A DNA stretch of 10,997 nt, from the NCBI GenBank assembly GCA_016872875.1, contig VGYW01000283.1:1-10997 (forward strand). Direction: 5' to 3'. Every line of letters starts with the position of its first letter. Positions within the stretch are counted from its first letter, which is position 1. Under the pieces are notes generated by a model. It did not search any database, had not been told where the DNA came from, and was given only the letters and a program-made list of their open reading frames with translations. This DNA comes from Planctomycetota bacterium (GTDB lineage Bacteria > Planctomycetota > PUPC01 > DSUN01). Positions 1 through 8,509 of the stretch are shown here, piece after piece. A program made the position numbers and the translations under genes.

Positions 1-27
1 CAACGCCTTCAGACGCCGTGCATCCAT
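1..27 (-). CDS. Start of a divergent gene (truncated by window edge)
   Basis: Nine codons read leftward from an ATG at 27-25 (MDARRLKAL) and run off the window. The call rests on a good ribosome binding site: the complement of 35-40 is GGAGAG, seven bases before the ATG. The product cannot be recognised from nine residues. Its divergent placement against the molybdoenzyme operon would suit a regulator or a second transcription unit sharing the 28-140 promoter region, but that is inference only. Confidence 0.4.
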
Positions 28-140
28 GGTCGTTCTCTCCGGGGCTCTCTGGCCTGAAAACAGTCCCCCCGGAGTACTTAATCGGGGAAATCCTCGAAAA
101 CTTTAGGCCTTTTTTAGCGTTGTAGTGCTAGGAGCATCGA
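28..140. promoter_or_regulatory. Divergent intergenic/promoter region with RBS for alpha subunit
   Basis: This is the only sizeable AT-richer gap before the operon and must hold its promoter if the operon starts here. The segment TACTTAAT (75-82) is the most -10-like string on the + strand. It lies between a short inverted repeat, CCCCG (67-71) and CGGGG (83-87), that could be an operator. No convincing FNR/NarL-type site was seen. AGGAG at 130-134, six bases before ATG 141, is the ribosome binding site for the alpha subunit. The promoter and operator readings are weak; the RBS is solid. Confidence 0.4.
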
Positions 141-3100
141 ATGTCGCACAAGGAGGTGCCTGCCGGCAGAGCCGCGAAGGACCAAGGATCGAATCGCCGC
201 GAGTTCCTGCGGGCCGGCCTGGTGGGCCTCGCGGGCGTAGCCGCGAGCCCGCTGTTCGCGGCGCTCAAGCCCGCCGACAACATAGACAATCCCCTCGAAC
301 ACTACCCGAGCCGGGACTGGGAGACCCTCTACCGCGACATGTACCGCTACGACCGCGACTTCACGTTCGTGTGCGCGCCGAACGACACCCACAACTGCCG
401 CCTGCGCGGCTTCCTGCGCAACGGCGTCCTCGTCCGCGTCGAGCAGGCATACGACGTGTCGTCGTACAAGGACCTCCAGGGCAACCAGGCCACGCCCACC
501 TGGCACCCGCGCGGCTGCCTCAAGGGCTACACCTACATGCGGCGGGTCTACAGCAAGTTCCGCGTCAAGTACCCCACCGTCCGAAAGGGGTGGAAGGACT
601 GGGTGGAGGCCGGTTTCCCCCGCGACCCCCAGACCGGCCGGCCGCCCGAAAAGCACTTCAAGCGCGGCGAGGACGAATGGGTGCGCGTGACCTGGGACGA
701 GGTGAGCGACCTGGTGGCCCGCGCTCTGGTGAACATTGCGACGGCCTACAGCGGGCAGGAGGGGGCCAAGCGCCTTCTCGCCCAGGGCTACCCGCCCGAA
801 ATGATCGAGCCGATGAAGGACCCCGACGGCAACGTGGCCGGGGTGCGCACGATGAAGTTCCGCGCCGGCATGGGCTTCCTGGGCGCCACCCGCATCGTGG
901 CCCTCTACCGCTTTGCCAACATGCTCGCCCTCCTCGACCACCATGTCCGCAAGGCGCCCCCCGAAAAGGCCCTCGGCGCCCGCCTGTGGGACAACTATGC
1001 CTGGCACACCGACCTGCCGCCCGGCCACGCGATGGTGACCGGCATGCAGACCCTCGACCAGGAGTTCCACGACTACTGGAACTCCGACCTCATCGTCATC
1101 AGCGGGCTGAACCTGGTTGAGAACAAGATGGCCGACCCCATCTGGTGGCACGCAGCAATCGAGCGCAAGAAGAAGATCATCGTCATCGCGCCCGAGCACA
1201 GCCCCACGGTGACCAAGGCCGACTACTGGCTCCAGATTCGCGCCGGCACCGACACGGCCCTGATGCTCGGCGTGGCCGGCATCCTCATCCGCACGGGGGC
1301 CTACCGCGACGACTTCGTCCGCAGGTTCACCAGCTTCCCCTTCCTCGTCCGCCTCGACACCCTGAAGCTCCTGAAGGCGGAGGAGGTGGAGGGCCTGCCG
1401 CTGCTGGACCCCGGGGAGACGTACACCTATGCCGACGGCTCGCCCGTGCAGTCCAACGCCAAAGACTTTGCCCTCAACGCGGTCGTGGCCGCGGGCCAGG
1501 GGGGCAAGCTGCTCGGCGTGGCCCGAAACTGCCTGGGCAAGCACCTCGACGCCCAGCTCGCCAAGCAGAAGCTCACACTCAAGGACCTCGCCCTCGACTT
1601 CGAGGGCGAGGTGGCCACCAAGGGCGGCCCCGTGAGGGTCAAGAGCGTCTTCCGCCTCTACCGCGAGCTCACCGAGCACTACAGCCCCGACGCCGTGGCC
1701 GGCATGACCGGCGTGCCCGCCGAGCTGATTGGGCGGTTCGCCCAGGACCTCGCGGCCAGCAAGGCCACCGCCATGATCTGCGGCATGGGCATGAACATGT
1801 ACCTGCACAACGACCTCATCAACCGCGCCTACCTGCTCGTGGCCGCGCTCACGGCCAACGTGGGCATCCCTGGCGGCAACGTGGGCAGCTACGCCGGCAA
1901 CTACAAGTCGCCCGTCTTCAACGGCCTCCCCGCCTACGTCGCCGAGGACCCCTTCAACCAGTCCCTCGACCCCGACCTCGACGGCGAGAAGGTCCCGCGC
2001 CGCTTCCTCGGCCACTACGAGTCGCTCCACTTCTGGGCACACGGCGACTCGCCCCTCATCGTCCAGACCCCCAAGGAGGGCCGCGTGGTGCTCACCGAGG
2101 CGGGGCACTTGCCCAGCCCCACAAAGGTCGCCTGGTCGGCCAACGCCAACCTCCTCGGCAACGCGAAGTGGGCCTACGACGTGATGAAGAACGTCCTGCC
2201 CAACCACGAACTCTACGTCGCCCAGGACATCGAGTGGACGATGAACTGCGAGTATGCGGACGTGGTGTTCCCCGTGGACTCCTGGGTGGAGCTGGCCCAC
2301 CCCGACATGACCTGCTCGTGTACGAACCCCTTCCTCCAGTTCTTCCCCCGGGCGGCGATCGAGCGGCTGCACGACACGCGGCACGACATCGAGGTGCCGG
2401 CCGGCGTGGCCAAGGCGCTCAGCAAGCTCACCGGCGATGAGCGCTTCGCAAGGCACTTCCACTTCGTTGACCAGGACCGCGTGGACGTCTACATGCAACG
2501 CATCCTTGACGCGAGCGACGCGTTCCGCGGCTACAAGGTGAAGGAGATCATGGCGAACGGCGGCGCCGCCCTCGCCATGTTCCGCACCTACCCCCGAATC
2601 CCATGCTGGGAGCAGGTCCACGAGAGCGTGCCATTCTACACCAGGACCGGCCGCATGGAGTTCTACCGCGACGAGGACGAATGGCTCGCCCAGGGCGAGA
2701 ACCTCATCGTCCACCGCGAGCCCGTGGAGGCCACGCCATACCAGCCAAACGTCATCGTGGTCCCAGAGACCTTCGAGGTGATCCGCCCGAAGGACTACGG
2801 CGTGGCGCCCGACGAGCTCGACGGCGACCTCCGCTGCATCTTCAACCAGAAGTGGCCCTGGGAAAAAGTCCGCGCATCCCGAAACCCCCTCATGGAAAAG
2901 TTCGGCCTGACCTCTGTCTTCGTCACCTGCAAGACCCGACACCGGGTCCACTCCTCCTGGAGCACGGTTGACTGGAACGTGATCTGGTGCTCGAACTTCG
3001 GGGACCCGACACGGCTGGACAAGCGGACGCCCTGGGTGGGCGAGGAGGAACTCGACATCAACCCCGAGGACGCGAAGGCCCTTGGGATCGAGGACGGCGA

Positions 3101-3629
3101 CTACGTGTGGCTCGACGCCGCGCCCAACGACCGCCCCTTCCGCGGCAAGAGAGGGGCCGACCCCTTCTTCGACCAGATGACCCGCTTCATGGTCCGCGCG
3201 AAGTACAACCCCTCCTTCCCGCGCGGCTTCCTCAACGTCAAGCACAGCATCTACGGCGCGACCCACCGCTCCGTGCGCGCCCAGCAGGCCAACCCCGACG
3301 GCTCGGCGATCACCGACACGGGCTACGCCCCCACCCTCCGCTTCGGCTCACACCAGTCCTGCGTCCGCACCTGGCTCAACCCCACGCAGATGACGGGCAG
3401 CCTGGTGCACAAGGACTACTTCACCCACAAGCTCGTCAAGGGCTTCACCGTGGACACCCACACCCCCACGGGAGCGCCCAAGGAGAGCCTGGTGAAGGTG
3501 ACTTTCGCCGAGAAAGGCGGCATCGGCGGCCGCGGGGCGTGGGACCCCGTGAAGACGGGTTTCACGCCCGCACACGAGAACGAGGCGATGCGCCTCTACA
3601 TCCAGGGCGGCTTTAGCAAGGAAGCCTGA
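141..3629 (+). CDS. Type II DMSO reductase-family molybdoenzyme, catalytic alpha subunit (NarG/NxrA-like)
   Basis: This 1162-residue protein is the catalytic subunit of a periplasmic Mo-bisPGD oxidoreductase, close to the usual 1100-1250 residues of NarG/NxrA. A Tat signal opens it: twin arginines at R19-R20 in NRREFLRAG, a hydrophobic stretch, and likely cleavage after about A40. The FS0 cluster site is C78-x3-D82-x3-C86 plus C126 in WHPRGC, so an Asp replaces the usual second Cys. D291 in TDLPPG aligns with the molybdenum-ligating Asp of NarG (CDLPP). The segment DYWNSDLIVISGLN matches the NarG cofactor-binding strand (DWYNSSYIIAWGSN), and the C-terminal third carries the molydopterin-binding region (DAKALGIEDGDYVW, about 977-990). 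ATG 141 has an AGGAG site six bases upstream. The beta subunit starts one base after its stop. The sequence fixes the fold and cofactors but not the substrate: nitrate reduction, nitrite oxidation, or reduction of chlorate or selenate are all possible. The Asp ligand favours the Nxr-like branch. Confidence 0.93.
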   Translation: MSHKEVPAGRAAKDQGSNRREFLRAGLVGLAGVAASPLFAALKPADNIDNPLEHYPSRDWETLYRDMYRYDRDFTFVCAPNDTHNCRLRGFLRNGVLVRVEQAYDVSSYKDLQGNQATPTWHPRGCLKGYTYMRRVYSKFRVKYPTVRKGWKDWVEAGFPRDPQTGRPPEKHFKRGEDEWVRVTWDEVSDLVARALVNIATAYSGQEGAKRLLAQGYPPEMIEPMKDPDGNVAGVRTMKFRAGMGFLGATRIVALYRFANMLALLDHHVRKAPPEKALGARLWDNYAWHTDLPPGHAMVTGMQTLDQEFHDYWNSDLIVISGLNLVENKMADPIWWHAAIERKKKIIVIAPEHSPTVTKADYWLQIRAGTDTALMLGVAGILIRTGAYRDDFVRRFTSFPFLVRLDTLKLLKAEEVEGLPLLDPGETYTYADGSPVQSNAKDFALNAVVAAGQGGKLLGVARNCLGKHLDAQLAKQKLTLKDLALDFEGEVATKGGPVRVKSVFRLYRELTEHYSPDAVAGMTGVPAELIGRFAQDLAASKATAMICGMGMNMYLHNDLINRAYLLVAALTANVGIPGGNVGSYAGNYKSPVFNGLPAYVAEDPFNQSLDPDLDGEKVPRRFLGHYESLHFWAHGDSPLIVQTPKEGRVVLTEAGHLPSPTKVAWSANANLLGNAKWAYDVMKNVLPNHELYVAQDIEWTMNCEYADVVFPVDSWVELAHPDMTCSCTNPFLQFFPRAAIERLHDTRHDIEVPAGVAKALSKLTGDERFARHFHFVDQDRVDVYMQRILDASDAFRGYKVKEIMANGGAALAMFRTYPRIPCWEQVHESVPFYTRTGRMEFYRDEDEWLAQGENLIVHREPVEATPYQPNVIVVPETFEVIRPKDYGVAPDELDGDLRCIFNQKWPWEKVRASRNPLMEKFGLTSVFVTCKTRHRVHSSWSTVDWNVIWCSNFGDPTRLDKRTPWVGEEELDINPEDAKALGIEDGDYVWLDAAPNDRPFRGKRGADPFFDQMTRFMVRAKYNPSFPRGFLNVKHSIYGATHRSVRAQQANPDGSAITDTGYAPTLRFGSHQSCVRTWLNPTQMTGSLVHKDYFTHKLVKGFTVDTHTPTGAPKESLVKVTFAEKGGIGGRGAWDPVKTGFTPAHENEAMRLYIQGGFSKEA

Positions 3630-3630
3630 C

Positions 3631-4755
<1,125 letters not shown>

Positions 4756-4766
4756 GCGAGCGGATC

Positions 4767-4860
4767 GGCCCGCGAAACCTTGGCCCGAGCGAAGTCGAGG
4801 GCACGCGAAAGACGCGAAAAAGTGGACAGATCAGAAATCGGAAATCAGAGATCAGAAGTC
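4767..4860 (+). repeat. Composite repeat: CGCGAAA module plus heptanucleotide tract
   Basis: The segment begins with GGCCCGCGAAAC, carries ACGCGAAAGACGCGAAA at about 4803-4819, then runs in seven-base units AGATCAG (4828), AAATCGG (4835), AAATCAG (4842) and AGATCAG (4849). The same two modules in the same order recur at 6459-6538. It sits directly after the beta stop codon and forms the N-terminal codons of the chaperone reading frame, whose likely start codons lie within it. Confidence 0.8.
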
Positions 4861-5556
4861 TACGCCCTCCTTGCGAAGGGTTTCGCCCATCCGGACGCCA
4901 CTACGTTCGGGTTTTTCCGCAGCCTCGGAGAAGATACCCGCTGTCTTTTGCCGTCCACAAAAGACAGCGGGTATCTTTTCCGAGCCGGCGACGGCGTGCT
5001 CGGCGAGCGCGTGCGCGCCCTGCTCGACGCTGCGCGGGAGGCCACGCCCGAATCCCTCTCCAACAGCTACATGCGCCTCTTCGACCCCGTCGGCGGGCCG
5101 TTTCCCTACGAGGCGGAGATGAAGCCGCTCGAGGACTTCTCGAAGGCGCAACTGCTCGCCGACATCATGGGCTTCTACCGGGCCTTCGGCGTCGAGCCGC
5201 GCGACGACCGCCCCGACCACCTGGCCGCCGAACTCGAGTTCATGCACTACCTTGCGCTCAAGGAGCAGCACGCCCTCGACGCTGGGCGGAGCGAGGACGC
5301 AGCGGTCTGCCGCGACGCGCAGGAGAAGTTCCTCCGCGACCACCTCCTCACGTGGGCCGACTCGCTGGCCGAGGCCCTGCGCCCCCGCCTCGACGCCACG
5401 GCCCCGTTCTACGCCCGCCTGCTCGGCCTGCTGGATACACTTCTCGCCACCGAGAAGGAACGCTGCGCATCTGGAGCGGAACGGCTTGCCGTTCCGAGCG
5501 AAATCGGAAGCGATTGCGCTCCACGCCCTGCTGCTCAGAAGGAGACGTTGCGGTGA
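4780..5556 (+). CDS. TorD/NarJ-type molybdoenzyme assembly chaperone
   Basis: This is a cytoplasmic chaperone that would bind the alpha-subunit Tat signal and hold it until cofactor insertion. Recognition rests on YALLAKGFAHPD (about residues 28-39), SNSYMRLFDPVGGPFPYEAEM (95-114) and the family signature RPDHLAAELEFMHYLALKEQ (144-163), followed by an all-helical C terminus. The usual length is about 200-230 residues; this frame gives 258 from TTG 4780 or 244 from GTG 4822. Neither start has a Shine-Dalgarno sequence, and both lie in repeat DNA. The frame is the same as the beta subunit's, separated only by its TGA, so the true start is uncertain. Two foreign-looking pieces interrupt it in frame: a 61-bp palindrome (residues about 49-69, GEDTRCLLPSTKDSGYLFRAG) and a palindrome near the C terminus (about 233-239). 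The core is intact, so it may still work. The gamma gene overlaps its stop by GTGA. Confidence 0.82.
   Translation: MARAKSRARERREKVDRSEIGNQRSEVYALLAKGFAHPDATTFGFFRSLGEDTRCLLPSTKDSGYLFRAGDGVLGERVRALLDAAREATPESLSNSYMRLFDPVGGPFPYEAEMKPLEDFSKAQLLADIMGFYRAFGVEPRDDRPDHLAAELEFMHYLALKEQHALDAGRSEDAAVCRDAQEKFLRDHLLTWADSLAEALRPRLDATAPFYARLLGLLDTLLATEKERCASGAERLAVPSEIGSDCAPRPAAQKETLR
4924..4984. repeat. Palindromic element, copy 1 (inside chaperone gene)
   Basis: Two 27-base arms (4924-4950 and 4958-4984) surround a 7-base loop (ccgtcca). The inner 20 bases of each arm, AAGATACCCGCTGTCTTTTG and its complement, pair perfectly. The outer part has one G-T pair. A second copy with almost the same arms lies at 8908-8967. 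It is translated within the chaperone without a stop. It has the look of a REP- or MITE-like mobile palindrome; no transposase is in the window. Confidence 0.88.
5477..5496. repeat. Short perfect palindrome near the chaperone 3' end
   Basis: CGGAACGGC and GCCGTTCCG pair perfectly around a TT loop. It lies inside the last 30 codons of the chaperone, beyond the recognisable family domain, and about 55 bases before the gamma start. There is no T-run after it, so it is unlikely to be a terminator. It could be another dispersed palindrome or an mRNA-stability hairpin. Confidence 0.6.
5537..5545 (+). promoter_or_regulatory. Ribosome binding site that fixes the gamma start
   Basis: AGAAGGAGA lies eight bases before GTG 5553, which overlaps the chaperone stop as GTGA. 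This strong site, and the membrane anchor that begins right after the GTG, place the gamma start here even though the reading frame stays open back to 4752. Confidence 0.75.
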
Positions 5557-7001
5557 GGAAGAGCTCGGTCATCATCCTCTGTGCGCTCACGGTCGCCCTC
5601 TTCGCCGGCCTGGTCTACTACGGCTGGGCGAACCGCTGGGGCGGCCCGCCGCAAGGCGGCGTGGACCCGCCGCCGGAGCTGGCAATGCCCTACGTCGAGT
5701 GCGCCCTGGCCCTCGGTGCGGCCGACTTCGATGCGGCCCCGTGGAAGGACCTGGCCCCCTTCCGCGTGCAGCTCCTCCACCAGATCACCGCGGCTCCTCA
5801 CGCCACGGGGCTGGTCCCGGAACTCCGCGTCCGCGCCTTCCACGACGGCAAGGACGCTTACTTCCTCTTCGAGTGGCCGGACGCGCAGGAGAGCCGCGAG
5901 CACGGCGCGGGCCACTTCCCCGACGCCTGCGCCGTCGCCTTCTCCCTCGCCCCCGAGCCCCCCAAGCACTCGATTATGATGGGCTTCGAGTCCCCCGTGA
6001 ACATCTGGCAGTGGAAGGCCGACCTCGACGCGCAGGTGTGGAAGGTGGCGTCGGGCGAATCCGCCGCGTCGCCCAACGAGCACTACACCTACGAGGAGCC
6101 GGCCGCCTTCCCCGCGCGGACCACCCCGCCGTCGAGCGCGTGCCAGGACCTCATCTCGCCGCGCCCCGGCCTGGTCACCCCCAAGCCCTGGGGCCGCATC
6201 GCCGGCCGCGGCCAGTGGCGCGACGGCCACTGGCGTGTCATCCTCAAGCGGGCGCTCGCCGCTGCGCCCGCGGGCCTGAGGGCGGATGTGCAGCTCACCC
6301 CCGGCCGCCACTACACGGCCTTCGCCGCCTGGAACGGCGACACGGGCGACCGCGGCGCCCGGAAGTCCATCAGCGATTGGGTCATCCTCGACGTCCAGCC
6401 CGCCGCCCCGGGCCAGGGCAGGTCGGCCTCAACCCACGAAATCGGGGCCGAGGGGCCATGGCCCGCGAAACACGCGAAAGACGCGAAACGGGCAGGAGAT
6501 CGAAGATCGAAAATCGAAGATCAAGAATCGAAAATCCCTCCCCGCGGCCCCGCCTTCTCACTCTTCCCCACAGCCGCCGCCGGGACCGTGGACCCCGAGC
6601 CCCCCAAGGAGCCCGAGCCGCGCGTCATCACCATCAAGGCCAAGCGCTTCGAGTACATGCCCAGCGAGATAACCGTCCAGAAGGGCGAGCGCATCACCCT
6701 CCGACTCGAATCGCTGGACGTGACCCACGGGCTTTACCTGGACGGCTACGAGGTGGACATCAAGGCGAACCCGACCAAGGTGGGCGTGGCCACGTTCGTG
6801 GCCGACAAGCCCGGCCGCTTCACCTTTCGCTGCTCCGAGACCTGCGGCGAGTTCCACCCCTACATGATCGGCTACCTCATGGTCGAGCCGAACACCCGCT
6901 TCCGCGTCTACGTCGTGGCCACCATCGGCCTGGCCGTGGCTGCGGCCGTGCTGGTCTTCTTCAGAACCCGTCAGAGCAAGGGAGCCGCCCCAAATGCCTG
7001 A
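5553..7001 (+). CDS. Heme b gamma subunit (EB_dh/NxrC-like) fused to a CuA cupredoxin domain
   Basis: This 482-residue membrane-tethered electron-transfer protein has, in order, an N-terminal anchor (about 5-24), an ethylbenzene-dehydrogenase-type heme b domain (about 45-283), a repeat-derived linker (about 286-355), a cupredoxin domain (356-447) and a C-terminal helix (452-470) ending in basic residues. The gamma domain shows FESPVNIWQWKADL (145-158) and closes with KSISDWVILDV. By analogy with EbdC (Met and Lys axial ligands), M142 or M143 and K232 in WRVILKR are the likely heme ligands. The CuA site is complete: H392, C427-SET-C431-GEF-H435-PY-M438. Both ends appear membrane-inserted, with the two redox domains in the periplasm. 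In relatives the gamma subunit is normally a separate soluble or singly anchored protein, so the fusion is unusual. The start is GTG 5553, with AAGGAG upstream. An internal start producing CuA alone (GTG near 6587) is possible but has no clear RBS. Confidence 0.85.
   Translation: MRKSSVIILCALTVALFAGLVYYGWANRWGGPPQGGVDPPPELAMPYVECALALGAADFDAAPWKDLAPFRVQLLHQITAAPHATGLVPELRVRAFHDGKDAYFLFEWPDAQESREHGAGHFPDACAVAFSLAPEPPKHSIMMGFESPVNIWQWKADLDAQVWKVASGESAASPNEHYTYEEPAAFPARTTPPSSACQDLISPRPGLVTPKPWGRIAGRGQWRDGHWRVILKRALAAAPAGLRADVQLTPGRHYTAFAAWNGDTGDRGARKSISDWVILDVQPAAPGQGRSASTHEIGAEGPWPAKHAKDAKRAGDRRSKIEDQESKIPPRGPAFSLFPTAAAGTVDPEPPKEPEPRVITIKAKRFEYMPSEITVQKGERITLRLESLDVTHGLYLDGYEVDIKANPTKVGVATFVADKPGRFTFRCSETCGEFHPYMIGYLMVEPNTRFRVYVVATIGLAVAAAVLVFFRTRQSKGAAPNA
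6459..6538 (+). repeat. Composite repeat inside the gamma-CuA linker
   Basis: GGCCCGCGAAACACGCGAAAG and ACGCGAAACGGG (6464-6492) are followed by seven-base units GATCGAA (6498), GATCGAA (6505), AATCGAA (6512), GATCAAG (6519) and AATCGAA (6526). The module order matches 4767-4860. It is translated as AKHAKDAKR and then RRSKIEDQESKI, joining the heme b domain to the CuA domain. Confidence 0.82.
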
Positions 7002-8502
7002 AGAGAGAAATGAGGGACGAGGGACGAGCGGCGAGGGAGGAGGGGCATTGCCGATTGAGAATCCGAAATCCGAAATCCGAAATCCGAAATCGCGCGGCGA
7101 GGGGCGGCTCTTAGGGCTGATCCCCCTGAGCTGGCGCTACGACCTGGCCGCGCTCCCCGGGGTCCGATGGCTCCTCAAGCGGCGCTGGTTCCCCATGGTC
7201 GCCATCCTCGTCAACCTCTTCATCTTCATGGGCATCCTGACCGGCGGCATCCTGGGCGGCTTCTCGCCCGGCAACTACAGCTTCACCATCATGATCGTGT
7301 GGATCCTCTGGTGGGTGATGCTCATGCTCGTCCTCGTGCCGGTCTTCAGCCGCACCTGGTGCATGGTCTGCCCCTTGCCCGCCTTCGGCGAATGGCTCCA
7401 GCGCCTGAAGGTCTTCGGAGTGAACAACCAGCTCCAGGGCCTCAACCTCAAGTGGCCCAGGCGCCTGCGCAACATGTGGCTGATGAACTTCCTGTTCCTC
7501 GGCACCACCTTCTTCAGCGGCTTCTTCACCGTCAAGCCCCTCGCCACCTTCATGCTCCTCGGCAGCATCATCGTCCTCGGCATCGTCATCATGCTCATCT
7601 TCGAGAAGCGCTCCTTCTGCCTCTACATCTGCCCGGTGAGCGGCTTCCAGGGACTCTACTCCAACATGGCCATGACCGAGGTGCGGGTGAAGGACCCCGC
7701 CATCTGCGCGAAGCACAAGACGAAGACCTGCGAGACCGGGAACAAGCGCGGCTACGGCTGCCCCTGGCTCCTCGAGCCGCACAGCTTCACGCGCAACACC
7801 TACTGCGGCATGTGCCTCGAGTGCTTCAAGACCTGCCCCTTCGACAACGTCGCCTTCAACCTCCGCCCCCCCGGCACCGACCTCCTGGTGAACGACAAGC
7901 GGGGCCTCGACGAGGCCTGGAAGGGCTTCATCATGCTCGGCATCGCCATCATGTTCTACACCGCCATGATGGGGCCCTGGGGCTGGCTCAAGGAGATGGT
8001 GCGCGGCGCCACGCTCGGCGGCTGGCTGACCTTTGTCGCCATCCACGCGGCCTTCAACCTCCTCGCCCTCCCAGGAGTCTTCCTCGTCTTCGCCTGGCTC
8101 GCCAAGGCCCTCAGCGGCGACCGCAACGTGGCCCTCAAAGCCGTCTTCGTGAACCTCTCTTACGCGATGGTGCCGATGGGGCTGGCGGCCTGGATCGCTT
8201 TCAGCTTCGGGTTCCTCCTGCCGAACGGCTCCTACATTCTCCACATCCTCTCCGACCCCTTCGCCCGCGGCTGGAACCTGATCGGCACGGCGGGCTTCCC
8301 GTGGACGCCCGTGCTCACGGGCTGGCTCGTGCCGTTCCAATACGTGAGCCTGCTCGTCGGCCTCGTGTTCGGGGCCGACTACGGCTACAAGCTGGCGCGC
8401 CAGACGTTCGCGGACGAGCGGGCCGCGCGCCGCGGCTTCATCCCGCTCCTGGCCTTCCTCGTCCTTGTCGCGCTCTTCTTCGGCTGGCTCTACGGAGGCT
8501 GA
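6994..8502 (+). CDS. NapH/NosR-like polytopic membrane ferredoxin
   Basis: This 502-residue integral membrane protein is likely to pass electrons between the quinone pool and the periplasmic redox partners, as proposed for NapH and NosR. It has about eight to nine hydrophobic helices (near 66-88, 98-118, 162-178, 182-203, 311-328, 343-370, 383-408, 437-461 and 482-499). Cysteine motifs are TWC123MVC126PLPAFGEW and C209LYIC213PVSGFQG, the conserved paired motifs of this family, then C238, C246 and C256, and a ferredoxin group C271-x2-C274-x2-C277-x3-C281-P. It lacks the periplasmic FMN domain of NosR and carries an extra C-terminal block of about four helices not typical of NapH. The first 38 residues are encoded by heptanucleotide repeats and are unlikely to be functional; homology seems to begin at LIPLSWRYD. 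ATG 6994 overlaps the gamma stop by eight bases, with AAGGGAG nine bases upstream. Confidence 0.85.
   Translation: MPEERNEGRGTSGEGGGALPIENPKSEIRNPKSRGEGRLLGLIPLSWRYDLAALPGVRWLLKRRWFPMVAILVNLFIFMGILTGGILGGFSPGNYSFTIMIVWILWWVMLMLVLVPVFSRTWCMVCPLPAFGEWLQRLKVFGVNNQLQGLNLKWPRRLRNMWLMNFLFLGTTFFSGFFTVKPLATFMLLGSIIVLGIVIMLIFEKRSFCLYICPVSGFQGLYSNMAMTEVRVKDPAICAKHKTKTCETGNKRGYGCPWLLEPHSFTRNTYCGMCLECFKTCPFDNVAFNLRPPGTDLLVNDKRGLDEAWKGFIMLGIAIMFYTAMMGPWGWLKEMVRGATLGGWLTFVAIHAAFNLLALPGVFLVFAWLAKALSGDRNVALKAVFVNLSYAMVPMGLAAWIAFSFGFLLPNGSYILHILSDPFARGWNLIGTAGFPWTPVLTGWLVPFQYVSLLVGLVFGADYGYKLARQTFADERAARRGFIPLLAFLVLVALFFGWLYGG
7012..7094 (+). repeat. Two heptanucleotide tracts at the start of the NapH-like gene
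   Basis: The first run is GAGGGAC twice (7012, 7019), then degenerate copies GAGCGGC, GAGGGAG and GAGGGGC to 7046. The second is four perfect copies of ATCCGAA at 7061-7088, with a partial fifth. Both are translated, as NEGRGTSGEGGG and ENPKSEIRNPKS. Confidence 0.85.
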
Positions 8503-8509
8503 ACAGCCA

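Noticed and set aside
114..3266. A 1050-codon open frame on the minus strand
   Set aside because: It is exactly antisense to the alpha gene, rich in Val/Gly/Glu/Ala/His as expected from the complement of GC-rich codons, with no recognisable domain. The + strand product has clear cofactor motifs.
7061..7088. CRISPR-like array
   Set aside because: Units of seven bases without spacers are simple tandem repeats; no cas genes are present.
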